Below, one piece after another: positions 8,209 through 16,705 of a DNA stretch of 44,517 nucleotides. The notes below the pieces were generated by a model, which was given only the letters and a program-made list of their open reading frames with translations, was not told where the DNA came from and ran no database searches. The stretch is from Candidatus Avimonas caecicola (GTDB lineage: Bacteria > Bacillota > Clostridia > Oscillospirales > Acutalibacteraceae): assembly GCA_904419875.1 (NCBI GenBank), contig CAJFTG010000016.1:1-44517 (forward strand), read 5' to 3'. Position 1 is the first letter of the stretch. Each line of letters begins with the position of its first letter. The translations under genes and the position numbers were made by a program.

Positions 8209-8336
8209 CGTCCGTTCCTCCGTTCCGTTGGTTACTGTCCCGGTTAACAAACCGAACAATCCGTTCTGCCGGCCGCATCGCTTTCCCGCCTGCCTCCGCG
8301 TATCTTGGCGTGGCTTTCCGTGCCCCTACACGCGCC

Positions 8337-9077
8337 CTACGCCTGCCGGAGCATGGCGGACACAATCCGGGCGGAGCGTTCCGCCGCCGCCTTCTCGAAC
8401 TCCTCGAACGAGACGGTCGCCGCCTCCCCCGCCAGGTCGGAAATCGCCCGCACAATCACGAAAGGGACGCCGTTGGCGACGGCGACCTGAGCGACCGCCG
8501 CGCCCTCCATCTCCACCGCCGCCGCGCCGAACTGCGCGGCAATCTCCCGCTTCACGCAGTCGTCCGCCACGAACACATCCCCCGACGCGATCGTGCCGGT
8601 CAAGATGCTTCCGCTGCCGGGAACCGATTCCGCCGCCGCCCGAAAGGCGGCCACCAGATCCGGGTCGGCGGCAAAGCGGGTGGGCTGGGAATCGTCCGCC
8701 GGGCCGGGCCCAAGGCCCATATACCCCTTGGCATGTCCAAAGGCCGTGATGTCAAAGTCATGCTGCACGGCGTCGGCGCCGATCACCAGATCGCCTACCG
8801 ACAGGCCGGCCGCCACGCCGCCGGCCACCCCGGTATTCACCAGGGCCGCCACATGGAAGCGGTCGATCATCGCCTGTGCGCACACGGCGGCGCAGACCTT
8901 GCCGATCCCGCACCGGGCCGCCACCACCGGCACGCCCTCCAGCGTGCCGTAATGGAAATCCACCCCTGCATGGCGGAGCACCGAGGCTTCCTCCATCCGG
9001 GAGGTCAGCAGCTCCACCTCCGACGCCATCGCGCCGATCACGCCCCAGATCCCGTCGATCTTCTTTCCCAACGGCAC
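8337..9077 (-). CDS. mtnN: 5'-methylthioadenosine/S-adenosylhomocysteine nucleosidase
   Basis: A ~246-residue nucleosidase that cleaves adenine from MTA and SAH, recycling by-products of polyamine synthesis and methylation. The IWGVIGAMASEVELL opening, NTGVAGGV motif, the AVEMEGAAVAQVA helix carrying the ribose-binding and catalytic Glu, and the VIVRAISDLAG stretch with the catalytic Asp are all present. The start is uncertain: GTG at 9077 is listed, TTG at 9071 is an alternative, and the family signature begins shortly after either. It follows the decarboxylase-like gene, consistent with removal of MTA made during polyamine synthesis (inference). Confidence 0.88.
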   Translation of the reverse strand: MPLGKKIDGIWGVIGAMASEVELLTSRMEEASVLRHAGVDFHYGTLEGVPVVAARCGIGKVCAAVCAQAMIDRFHVAALVNTGVAGGVAAGLSVGDLVIGADAVQHDFDITAFGHAKGYMGLGPGPADDSQPTRFAADPDLVAAFRAAAESVPGSGSILTGTIASGDVFVADDCVKREIAAQFGAAAVEMEGAAVAQVAVANGVPFVIVRAISDLAGEAATVSFEEFEKAAAERSARIVSAMLRQA

Positions 9078-9187
9078 CGCCCCCGTAGTACAGCTTTGCG
9101 GAATCCCCCGCGCCGGTCCGTGCCGGCCGGCGATTCCCCCCCGGCCGGTGCGCCGCCATGCGGCGGCCCGTGCGGATTCCTGAGAAT

Positions 9188-9216
9188 AGTATACAGGAAA
9201 TTCCGGGATGTTACAA
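9188..9216 (-). promoter_or_regulatory. Promoter upstream of mtnN-darA-holB
   Basis: Minus-strand -35 TTGTAA (9216-9211), 17-base spacer, -10 TATACT (9193-9188). It lies in the gap between the decarboxylase stop and the nucleosidase start and gives a leader of about 100 bases. Confidence 0.7.
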
Positions 9217-9323
9217 GGGTATTTTGACGTACGCACGGATGTGCGCGCCATCCCGGACAATATTTCCGGGGGCACCCCGAGCCCTGTTTAAGCGGCGTTC
9301 CCTTCCTCCCCGCCTGCCGCCCG

Positions 9324-10715
9324 CTACCGCAGCACGGCCAGGTGGTCAAAACCCGCCTGTTTCAGGCGAACGGCCGTCTCTTCGGTGATCCGCTCACCGG
9401 GGACCACCGCGGCGATTCCCGGCGGGCAGGGGCAGGCCGTCCGCGCCGCGACCCGGCCGGCCGCCTTCTCCGCCGGCACCATCTCACAGGGGGCGAGCAG
9501 CGCCTCCCGCGGGGAACAAACCGCCTCCGGACGCGTCCCGTCCCAGGCGTACGCCGCATACCTTTCCTCGCCCTCCGCGGCCCGGCGGGCGCCGCGGCCG
9601 AGGAAACGGCCCCGCCGCAGGGCGACCGCCATTCCACGGATGGCCTCCCGCAGCCGCACCCGTTCGGCCGGGGCGTTGAAGGGGGTGAGGATGAACACCA
9701 CGTACCGCCCGTCCGCGTACTCCGGCTCGCAGCCGCGGGAGCGGAAAAATTCCGCCGCCTCCCCGCCGTCCACCCCGGCGCCGCCGGTGTCCAGCGTCAG
9801 GCGGGCCGGGTCCTGCAGCGGGCCGTCCAAAGCCGCCAGCCCCTGCTCCCGGGCGGTTTCCCGCAGAAGCGCCGTTTCCTCAGCGGTCAGACGATAGGCC
9901 GCCTCTCCGGCACGCACCCACCAATCCCTCGCCAGGTCGAGGGAGGCGAGCACCGGGAACGACGGGGAAGTGGAACCGAACAGAGCCATGGCCCCCTTGG
10001 CCTCCGCCCGCCCTGCCCAGGGAAAGCCGTCCGGCCGCCGGCCGATCTGGAGCATCGCCCCCCCGGTCAGGACCGGAAGGGTCTTGTGGCAGGAATCGGC
10101 GCTCATCGCCGCGCCGTGCGCCAGCGGGTGCAGGCCGAACGCGCCGAGATGGCTTCCATGGGCGTTGTCCGTCAGCAGCGGGACGCCCGCCTTCCGACAG
10201 ACGGCCCCAACCGCCGGAACATCCGCCAGCCGGCCGTAATAATCCGGGCTGGTGATATATACGGCGCGTATATTTTCATCCTCTTTCAACGCGTTTTCGA
10301 TCGCCGCCGGCTCCGGCCGCCCATCCCTCCCCGGCCAAAGCCACACCGGCTCCAGCCCCAGGAGGGCGGCGGCGTGGACCGCGGAACGATGGGCGTTGCG
10401 CAGCAGCAGCACCCGGCCGCCGGGGCCCGCCCCCAGCAGCAGCATCGCCTGGATGCACAGGGTGCAGCCCCCCGCGCTGAACAGGGTTTCCGCCGCGCCG
10501 AACGCCGGGGCGGCCAGCCGTTCCGCCTGCTCGATCGCATCGCCGCCGTCGTACAGGCTGCCGGTTTCCGGCAGCTCAGTCAGGTCATACTCCAAAGAGG
10601 CGAGCCCCGCCAGCAGGCCGGCCCGCCCCTTGTGTCCCGGCGTGTGGAAGGAGGCGCGCCCCTTGGCGGCATAGCGGCGCAGAGCGTCTGCCAGCGGCGT
10701 GCCGGCGTCAAACAT
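9324..10715 (-). CDS. Orn/Lys/Arg decarboxylase-family PLP enzyme (YaaO-like)
   Basis: A 463-residue fold-type I PLP protein of the short, wing-less Orn/Lys/Arg decarboxylase group (SpeA/YaaO of Bacillus). Seen: the FHTPGHKGR opening, SAGGCTLCIQAML region, TDNAHGSHLG (PLP-binding Asp and following His), and the Schiff-base lysine in SADSCHKTLPVLTGGAML. The C-terminal PPGIAAVVPGERI stretch is also typical. Substrate (arginine, lysine or another amino acid) cannot be read from sequence. Its ATG lies inside the last 8 bases of the racemase-like gene, so the two are translationally coupled. In Bacillus yaaO also sits just upstream of the tmk-darA-holB block; tmk is missing here. Confidence 0.85.
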   Translation of the reverse strand: MFDAGTPLADALRRYAAKGRASFHTPGHKGRAGLLAGLASLEYDLTELPETGSLYDGGDAIEQAERLAAPAFGAAETLFSAGGCTLCIQAMLLLGAGPGGRVLLLRNAHRSAVHAAALLGLEPVWLWPGRDGRPEPAAIENALKEDENIRAVYITSPDYYGRLADVPAVGAVCRKAGVPLLTDNAHGSHLGAFGLHPLAHGAAMSADSCHKTLPVLTGGAMLQIGRRPDGFPWAGRAEAKGAMALFGSTSPSFPVLASLDLARDWWVRAGEAAYRLTAEETALLRETAREQGLAALDGPLQDPARLTLDTGGAGVDGGEAAEFFRSRGCEPEYADGRYVVFILTPFNAPAERVRLREAIRGMAVALRRGRFLGRGARRAAEGEERYAAYAWDGTRPEAVCSPREALLAPCEMVPAEKAAGRVAARTACPCPPGIAAVVPGERITEETAVRLKQAGFDHLAVLR

Positions 10716-11772
10716 ATTCCCGGCGGGCGAACGCGCTGATCCCCACCGGATCCACCTCGAAGGAAACGATGTCGCCCGGCGCACAGTCCGCGTCGGTCAC
10801 ATCCACCGTCAGGGCGGTCAGCCCCACCCGGCCGAGGATCGGCAGCCGCCTGCCGTTGATCTCGCAGGTCGGCCGGCGGCCGAAGGAACCGCGGCGGGCT
10901 CCCGTTTCCTCCGGGAAAAGGCCGTCGGCCAGGCCGGCCGGAACCACCGCCACCCGGGTGGCCCTCTTGACCCGGCAGCGGCCGTCCTCCCCGACCGTGC
11001 TGCCCGCGCTCAGCCACTTGATGTCGCACACCTCGGACACGGCGCGGCCCACCTTTTTCAGGCCGCCCCGCTCCCGCTTGGCCGGCCGGGGGGCTTCGCC
11101 CCGGCCGAACAGCGCCGCCCCCACCCGCACGGCGGAAAGCCGCATCTCCGGGCAGAGGGCAAGCTGGTTCACATCCGCCATATGGGCAAAGCCGGGGGTC
11201 AGCTCCTCCCGCCGGACGGCGGCGAGCACCCGGCCGAAATCCTTCACCTGCTGCGCCCGGCGGGACGCCTTCCCCTCGCTGCCGGAGGGCAGGACGGTGA
11301 ACACGCCGGCCAGCTCCAGATTCCCCAGATGCTTGACCGTCTGCGCCGCTTTGGCCGCATCCTGCGGGGCGAAGCCGAAGCGGCCCATCCCGAAATCAAA
11401 GCAGAGCTGAATGCGGGCCCGGCGATGGAGCCGCCGGCTCAGCGAGCTGAACAGAACCGCGCTTTCGTTGGAGCCGACCGCCGCCACCAGATCGTTTTCC
11501 AGGATGGTCCGGATGTCCTCCTCGCCCGCATAGGGGGTGAGGAGGAGGATGTCCAGCCCGCGCACGGCATCTGCGATCCGGACCGCCTCCTCCAGCCGGG
11601 AGACGGCAATGGTCCGCACCCCCTCGTCGGCCAGCAGCTGCGCCACCGCCGCGTCGCCCAGGCCAAAGGCGTTCGCTTCCAGAACCGGAATCATCGGGGT
11701 ATTGCCCACCTGCCGCTGCAATAGACGGTAATTCTGCAGAATGCGCTCCGTCTGCACCATCAGCGTAATCAT
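10708..11772 (-). CDS. Alanine racemase homologue lacking catalytic residues
   Basis: A 354-residue protein with the alanine-racemase layout (TIM barrel plus C-terminal beta domain), but key residues are replaced. The PLP lysine of the KANAYGHG motif is Glu32 (PVLEANAFGLGD). The catalytic tyrosine of GYADG is Leu281 (PAGLADG). The carbamylated-lysine position is Cys124 (QLCFDFGMGRFG). The CMDQ-type segment reads GLTALTVDV. Arg131 and the VRVG arginine remain. It therefore cannot use the normal Lys/Tyr two-base mechanism and probably does not hold PLP covalently. The frame is intact over its full length with a strong AAAGGAGG site, so it appears maintained rather than decaying. It overlaps the PLP decarboxylase-like gene by 8 bases, which suggests a joint role (inference). 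Confidence 0.85.
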   Translation of the reverse strand: MITLMVQTERILQNYRLLQRQVGNTPMIPVLEANAFGLGDAAVAQLLADEGVRTIAVSRLEEAVRIADAVRGLDILLLTPYAGEEDIRTILENDLVAAVGSNESAVLFSSLSRRLHRRARIQLCFDFGMGRFGFAPQDAAKAAQTVKHLGNLELAGVFTVLPSGSEGKASRRAQQVKDFGRVLAAVRREELTPGFAHMADVNQLALCPEMRLSAVRVGAALFGRGEAPRPAKRERGGLKKVGRAVSEVCDIKWLSAGSTVGEDGRCRVKRATRVAVVPAGLADGLFPEETGARRGSFGRRPTCEINGRRLPILGRVGLTALTVDVTDADCAPGDIVSFEVDPVGISAFARREYV

Positions 11773-12023
11773 GGGGGAGCCTCCTTTGTTTATTATTATA
11801 GGATGGTATTTCCCTGTTCCATCAGGCCAGCGGCGGGCCGCCCTGCCGTCCCCGCCTTACCCTTCCCGGAGGGACAGGCCGCGGGGCCCTTTTCCGCCGG
11901 AGCGGCGCCCTGAACCGCTTGGCGGCCCCGCCCTTCCCCCGCCGGCCGGGCCTGGCGCGGCGCCGGGGTCCCCGCCGGCCGGCATGCCGTATCCCGGAGG
12001 GGCTTTTTCACGGCAGGCGCACG

Positions 12024-12050
12024 GCAAAAGCGGCGGGTTTCCGCCGCTTT
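12024..12050 (-). terminator. Intrinsic terminator after the QueG-like gene
   Basis: Minus-strand hairpin AAAGCGGCGG / CCGCCGCTTT (12050-12041 with 12036-12027) with a 4-base loop, running into TTTT. It sits 10 bases beyond the QueG-like stop codon. The remaining gap down to the racemase start holds GC-rich sequence and a TATAAT-like box (11800-11795, minus strand) that may start the racemase transcript. Confidence 0.8.
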
Positions 12051-12060
12051 CATTATACCG

Positions 12061-12939
12061 TTATCTCCCGTTTCCGTCAATCAGCGACAAATTCCGCAGC
12101 GGCACCTTTTTCCCCCGCCAGCCGTAGGCTTTCCCCCGCAGGTCCTCCAGCGATTCGCGTGTTAAAACAGGCTCGTACCGCCCCCCGAAGCAGGGGTGGG
12201 GGTCTATGCGGGCGTTGTTGTTGAGGGGGCATACCTCCTGGCAGCGGTCACAGCCCCAGGCTGTCCCGGCTTCACGGAGCAGGCGGGCCTCTTCCGGCGT
12301 CAGCGTCCCCTTTTTCTGGGTGACGGCGGACAGGCAGGTTTCCCGCCCGCCCGCCGGATTCCCCAGGCAGCCGCCCGGGCAGGCAGCCGCGCATTTCCCG
12401 CAGCGGGGGCAGCGGGGCGGCCGGGCCGGCGCCGGGCCGGCGAGGGACAGGCCGGTTACCACGGCGCCGATCAACACCCAGGAGCCGTACACCGGATGGA
12501 TCAGCAGCCCGTGCTCCCCCACCACCCCCAGGCCGGCCAGCGCGGCGGCGTACACCTCGGGGATGGGGGAATTGTCGATCAAAGGGAGAAAGCGTTCGCC
12601 GGGGAAGGCGGCGGCCAACCGTTCCGCCGCCCGCTCCAGCACGGCCCCGGCGGCGTGGTGGTAATCCGGAACCCTCGCATAGCGGGACAGGTTGCTTCGC
12701 GCCGCCCCCTCCTCCTCCGGGAAGCGGTAGGGGAACAGGGCGGCGATCACGGTGCGCGCCGGCGCGCCGGGCGGGAAGGCGGCGGCCAGCCGCTCCCGGC
12801 CGCGGCAGGGAAGCAGGCGGCCCTCCACCGCCGAAAAGGGGCAGAAGCCGTGCAGGGGCAGGCCGGCCTCCTCCAAAAGCCGGGCTGCCTCCGCCCGGTT
12901 TTTGCCGCATTCCATGTTCCCCCGCGCCGATGTGCACAT
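12061..12939 (-). CDS. QueG-like 4Fe-4S double-cluster protein
   Basis: A ~292-residue relative of epoxyqueuosine reductase QueG, the B12- and Fe-S-dependent enzyme for the last step of queuosine synthesis. Seen: the conserved IDNSPIPEVYAAALAGLGVVGEHGLLIHP block (QueG has VDTAPLLER...AGLGWIGKN) and two cluster motifs, CPRCGKCAAACPGGC and CDRCQEVCP with a preceding ETC. It lacks the C-terminal extension of full-length QueG (~370 residues). It may therefore be a short QueG or a paralogue with another substrate. Start at 12939 (GGGGG upstream) is a best guess; ATG 12915 is an alternative. Confidence 0.75.
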   Translation of the reverse strand: MCTSARGNMECGKNRAEAARLLEEAGLPLHGFCPFSAVEGRLLPCRGRERLAAAFPPGAPARTVIAALFPYRFPEEEGAARSNLSRYARVPDYHHAAGAVLERAAERLAAAFPGERFLPLIDNSPIPEVYAAALAGLGVVGEHGLLIHPVYGSWVLIGAVVTGLSLAGPAPARPPRCPRCGKCAAACPGGCLGNPAGGRETCLSAVTQKKGTLTPEEARLLREAGTAWGCDRCQEVCPLNNNARIDPHPCFGGRYEPVLTRESLEDLRGKAYGWRGKKVPLRNLSLIDGNGR

Positions 12940-12974
12940 TGCCTGTTTTCCCCCTTTCCTTTCCCTGCGCCTTT

Positions 12975-13014
12975 GCCCGGATGTGCCCGGATGTACCCGG
13001 ATGCGTCCGGGTGA
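12975..13014 (+). repeat. 10-bp GCCCGGATGT tandem repeat
   Basis: Two perfect copies of GCCCGGATGT, then ACCCGGATGC and GTCCGGGTGA, head to tail just upstream of the QueG-like gene. The period of 10 bases is close to one helical turn. Two more CCGGATACCCGGATGC-like pieces follow at ~13039-13052. Confidence 0.8.
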
Positions 13015-13177
13015 AGCGGTTCCCCGCCGGCGACCCTCGCCGGATACCCGGATGCCGCTCGATACTAACAGTATACCACAAAACCGCGCGCGGGCAAAAG
13101 GGGGGCCGCTCTGCCGGGAAAATAACGGGGGAAAGAACAACGCCCGGTGAAAAAAGCGTGCATTTTCCGCCGGTTTG

Positions 13178-13186
13178 TGCTATACT
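13178..13186 (+). promoter_or_regulatory. Extended -10 promoter of the oxidoreductase triad
   Basis: TGC-TATACT (hexamer 13181-13186) gives an extended -10; no good -35 is seen 17 bases upstream. It lies ~150 bases before the first gene of the triad. The surrounding GCATTTTCCGCCGG...TGCTATACTG resembles the element upstream of the Fe-alcohol dehydrogenase gene. Confidence 0.55.
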
Positions 13187-13336
13187 GGGGGCAAAGTCCA
13201 TATCCATGCCGGAGTGATTGAGTTGCGCATGACGGGAGGACGCCGGGAGGCGGCCTTCGGTTTGGCGCGGCTCTTTTTTTGTCCGGCAATCACGGGCTGC
13301 CGCCCGCAGGCGCGGCCCGCCGAAGGAGGCATCCCC

Positions 13337-14860
13337 ATGGAATCACTCTGCCGACCGCCGCTCCCCCTGCCGCCGCTGAAGGATATCGTGTACGACGTGG
13401 CGATCATCGGCGCCGGCATCACCGGCTGTGCGGCGGCGTTCGAGCTGTCCCGCACCACCGCCCGCGTCGCCCTGCTCGACCGGGACAGCGACGTGGCCGC
13501 CGGCGCAACCCGGGCCAACTCGGGCATCGTCCACGCCGGATACGATCCCCTGCCCGGGACCCGGATGGCCCGGTGCAACGTGGAAGGCAACGCCCTGCTC
13601 CATCAATACGCCGGGGAGCTCAACCTCCCCTTCCGCCCCACCGGCTCGCTGGTCCTCGCCCTGTCGCAGGAGGAGCTGTCCACCCTGCGCACGCTCTACG
13701 CCCGGGGGCTACAAAACGGGGTGCCGGGCCTCCGCCTGCTGTCCGCGGAGGAAGCCCGGGCCAGGGAGCCCGCCCTTACGCCGGAGGTGCGGGGCGCGCT
13801 GTACGCCCCCACGGCGGGGGTGATCGGCCCATGGGAGACGGCGCTGGCCTTCGCGGAAACCGCCGTGGTCAACGGGGCCGACTTTCTCCCCTGCTGTGAG
13901 GTAACCGGCATCCGCCGGGCGGAAGGCCCCGGCGGGGAAAAAGCCCTCTTTGTCCTGACCACCGGCCGGGGAACGGTTTGCGCCCGCCGGGTGGTGAACG
14001 CCGCCGGCGCCCGCGCCGACCAGGTGAACGACCTGCTCGCCCCGCCCCGCCTGCACATCCGTCCCAACCGGGGGCAGTATTATCTGCTGGACAGGACCCA
14101 GGGCGGAACCGTGGGCATGGTGATCTTCCAGTGCCCCACCGCCGCCGGGAAAGGGGTGCTGGTCGCCCCCACCGCGCACGGCAACCTGATCGTTGGGCCG
14201 GACGCGCAGGACATCGCCGACCCGGACGACACCGCCACCACCGCCGCCGGGCTCGCCTTTGTGGCCGCGCAGGCCCGCCGGTCGGTGCCGGCGCTTTCCC
14301 TGCGGGATTCCATCCGGAATTTTGCCGGGGTGCGCGCCGTCTGCGGGGAGGAGGACTTCATCCTTGAGGAATCCGCCGCCTGCCCGGGGCTGATCACCCT
14401 GGGGGGCATCAAATCCCCCGGCCTGACCAGCGCGCCGGCCATCGCCAGGGAGTGCGTGGAGCTGCTGAAAAGAAGCGGCCTCGCGCTGCCGCCCCGCGCC
14501 GGCTTCCGCCTTTGCCCGCGGCCCGTGCGGTTCCGGGACCTTTCCCCGGAGGGACGGGCCGCCGCCGTGCGGAGGAATCCGCTGTACGGCCGGGTGGTCT
14601 GCCGGTGCGAAACCATCACCGAAGGGGAGATTGCGGACGCGGTCCGTTCCCCCATCCCCGCCCGTTCGGTGGACGGGGTCAAGCGCCGGGCCGGCACGGG
14701 GATGGGCCGGTGCCAGGGCGGCTTCTGCTCCCCCCGCGTCGCCGCCGTGCTGGCGCGGGAATGGGGCGTGCCGCTGACCGCCGTGGAACAGGACCGGCCG
14801 GGCTCCTTCCTGCTGACCGGCCGGACCAGGGAGCCCGCGGAAGAGGAAGGCGGCCGGTAG
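13337..14860 (+). CDS. FAD-dependent GlpA-like dehydrogenase with BFD-type Fe-S domain
   Basis: A 507-residue flavoprotein of the DAO/glycerol-3-phosphate dehydrogenase group. N-terminal FAD site VAIIGAGITGCAAAFELSR (residues ~20-38), then the ANSGIVHAGYD motif typical of GlpA/L-2-hydroxyglutarate oxidase-like enzymes. The C-terminal ~100 residues hold a BFD-like [2Fe-2S] domain with CRCETITEGEI and CQGGFC. AAGGAGGC lies just before the ATG. With the next two genes it forms the Firmicute triad (GlpA-like, NAD(P)/FAD oxidoreductase, DUF1667) usually taken as an anaerobic glycerol-3-phosphate dehydrogenase. No glycerol kinase or facilitator is present in the window, so the substrate is inferred from family and context only. 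Confidence 0.88.
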   Translation: MESLCRPPLPLPPLKDIVYDVAIIGAGITGCAAAFELSRTTARVALLDRDSDVAAGATRANSGIVHAGYDPLPGTRMARCNVEGNALLHQYAGELNLPFRPTGSLVLALSQEELSTLRTLYARGLQNGVPGLRLLSAEEARAREPALTPEVRGALYAPTAGVIGPWETALAFAETAVVNGADFLPCCEVTGIRRAEGPGGEKALFVLTTGRGTVCARRVVNAAGARADQVNDLLAPPRLHIRPNRGQYYLLDRTQGGTVGMVIFQCPTAAGKGVLVAPTAHGNLIVGPDAQDIADPDDTATTAAGLAFVAAQARRSVPALSLRDSIRNFAGVRAVCGEEDFILEESAACPGLITLGGIKSPGLTSAPAIARECVELLKRSGLALPPRAGFRLCPRPVRFRDLSPEGRAAAVRRNPLYGRVVCRCETITEGEIADAVRSPIPARSVDGVKRRAGTGMGRCQGGFCSPRVAAVLAREWGVPLTAVEQDRPGSFLLTGRTREPAEEEGGR

Positions 14861-14948
14861 CGCCTGTGCGGCCGGCCAGGGCGGGAAACGCATCCCAGCG
14901 AATGACGGGCCGCAATCCGCCGGCCCCGGAAAGGACAGAGTGAAAGCC

Positions 14949-16301
14949 ATGAGCCGATACGACAACACCCCTTCCCTCCCCACGCTGCACGCCGACTTGG
15001 CGGTGGTCGGCGGCGGGCCCGCCGGGCTGGCCGCCGCGCTGGCGGCCCGGCGGGCCGGCGCGGGGCGGGTGCTGATCCTGGAGCGGGACGCCGCGGCGGG
15101 CGGCATTCTCAACCAGTGCATCCACAACGGCTTCGGCCTGCATTATTTCAGGGAGGAGCTCACCGGCCCGGAATACGCCGGGCGGTTCCTCCGCATGGCG
15201 GAAGCAGACGAAGGGATCGAGATCAAGACGGACACGATGGTGCTGGAGATCGCCGCCCTCCCTACGGAGGCCGGCACGCGGGTGATGGTCCAGGCGGTGA
15301 ACCCGGCGGACGGCTGTTTCCAGGTGGAGGCCGGGGCCGCCGTGCTCGCCATGGGCTGCCGGGAGCGTACACGGGGAGCGATCGCCATTCCCGGAACCCG
15401 GCCGGCCGGGGTGTACACCGCCGGCTGTGCCCAGCGGTATATCAACATCGAGGGGGTGATGCCCGGCCGAAGGGCGGTCATCCTCGGTTCGGGGGATATC
15501 GGGCTGATTATGGCCCGCCGCCTGACGCTGGAGGGGGCCGAGGTGCTTGCCTGTGTGGAGCTGATGCCCTATTCCGGCGGCCTGCAGCGCAATATCACCC
15601 AATGTCTGGAGGATTTCGGCATCCCGCTCTACCTGTCCCACACCATCGTGGATATCCGGGGCCGGGAGCGGGTGGAACAGGTGGTGATCGCCGCCGTGGA
15701 TGAGCACCGCCGTCCCGTTCCCGGCACCGAGAGGGTGCTGGACTGCGATACCGTCCTCCTTTCGGTGGGGCTCATCCCGGAAAACGAGCTGTCCCGCGGT
15801 GCCGGTGTCGCGATCGATCCCCGTACCAACGGCCCGCTGGTGGACGAAAGCATGCAGACCTCCCTGCCCGGCGTCTTCGCCTGCGGGAACGTCGTCCATG
15901 TCCACGACCTGGTGGATTTCGTGACGATGGAAAGCGGGCGGGCCGGGCGGGCCGCCGCCCGCTTCCTGGCCGGCGGCCCGGCAGGCGGACAAACGGAAGA
16001 GGCCGCGGTTCCCCTGGAAGCCGGCGGGAACGTCGCCTACACCGTGCCGCAGCGGGTCCATCCCGGCCGGCTGGACAAAACCTGCGAGGTGTTCTTCCGG
16101 GTGAACCGGGTGATGGAGGACGCGGAAATCGTCGTCAGCGCCGGGGACACGGCGCTGCTCAAAAAGGCCCGGCCCCATATGGCGCCGGGGGAAATGGAGC
16201 GGCTCCTGCTTCCCGCCTCCCTTTTTGCCGGGGCAGCGGGCGGGCTGCGGATTACCGCCCGCCCGAAGGAAGCCGCGGCCGGAAAGGAGGGAGCGCGATG
16301 A
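14949..16301 (+). CDS. NAD(P)/FAD-dependent oxidoreductase (triad subunit 2)
   Basis: A 450-residue pyridine-nucleotide-disulphide-type flavoprotein. Seen: FAD site DLAVVGGGPAGLAAALAARR (~15-34), CxxNGFG-like loop (NQCIHNGFG), second nucleotide-binding segment RRAVILGSGDIGLIMARR, and a terminal FAD motif GVFACGNVVHVHDLVD. It likely passes electrons from the GlpA-like subunit to NAD(P) or another acceptor. The start is either ATG 14949 or GTG 14940; the AGGA site at 14932-14935 is nearer the GTG. It overlaps the next gene by ATGA. Confidence 0.87.
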   Translation: MSRYDNTPSLPTLHADLAVVGGGPAGLAAALAARRAGAGRVLILERDAAAGGILNQCIHNGFGLHYFREELTGPEYAGRFLRMAEADEGIEIKTDTMVLEIAALPTEAGTRVMVQAVNPADGCFQVEAGAAVLAMGCRERTRGAIAIPGTRPAGVYTAGCAQRYINIEGVMPGRRAVILGSGDIGLIMARRLTLEGAEVLACVELMPYSGGLQRNITQCLEDFGIPLYLSHTIVDIRGRERVEQVVIAAVDEHRRPVPGTERVLDCDTVLLSVGLIPENELSRGAGVAIDPRTNGPLVDESMQTSLPGVFACGNVVHVHDLVDFVTMESGRAGRAAARFLAGGPAGGQTEEAAVPLEAGGNVAYTVPQRVHPGRLDKTCEVFFRVNRVMEDAEIVVSAGDTALLKKARPHMAPGEMERLLLPASLFAGAAGGLRITARPKEAAAGKEGAR

Positions 16302-16699
16302 GCATGAGCCAAAAGCCGCTGGTCTGCATTGTCTGCCCCCGCGGATGCCGGATGACCCTGACCCTGCCGGACGGCGGCGCCCCCGCGCCCGAGGAAATCC
16401 GCGTAGCCGGCAACGGCTGCCCCCGCGGGGCGGACTATGCCCGGCAGGAGATGACCGCGCCCCGGCGGGTGCTGACCAGCACCGTCCGCCTGACCGGCGC
16501 CGCCCTGACGCGCCTGCCGGTCAAAACCAGCCGCGCCGTCCCCAAGGAACGGCTGCACGACCTGATCCGCCTGCTGGATGGGCTGGAGGCGGCCGCGCCG
16601 GTGCGCATCGGCGACGTGCTGGTGAAGGACGCCCTCGGCACCGGGGCGGCGATCGTCGCCACCCGGGATGTAGAAGCGGAGAACGGAACCGATGCATAA
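16298..16699 (+). CDS. DUF1667 domain protein (triad subunit 3)
   Basis: A 133-residue DUF1667 protein. The family accompanies GlpA-like and NAD(P)/FAD oxidoreductase genes and is thought to be a small cysteine-rich electron-transfer or assembly subunit. Seen: CIVCPRGCRM near the N-terminus and GNGCPRGADYARQE about 25 residues later, together giving four cysteines. Translation is coupled to the preceding gene through a 4-base ATGA overlap, and a strong terminator follows at 16706. Confidence 0.88.
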   Translation: MSMSQKPLVCIVCPRGCRMTLTLPDGGAPAPEEIRVAGNGCPRGADYARQEMTAPRRVLTSTVRLTGAALTRLPVKTSRAVPKERLHDLIRLLDGLEAAAPVRIGDVLVKDALGTGAAIVATRDVEAENGTDA

Positions 16700-16705
16700 C
16701 AATGG

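Noticed and set aside
10930-11679. Frameshift or sequencing error as cause of the missing racemase residues
   Set aside because: The residues around each position (EANAFGLG, PAGLADG, GMGRFG) keep perfect motif register, so the changes are single-codon substitutions.
12975-13014. CRISPR-like array
   Set aside because: The repeats are only 10 bp, head to tail without spacers, and no cas genes are present.
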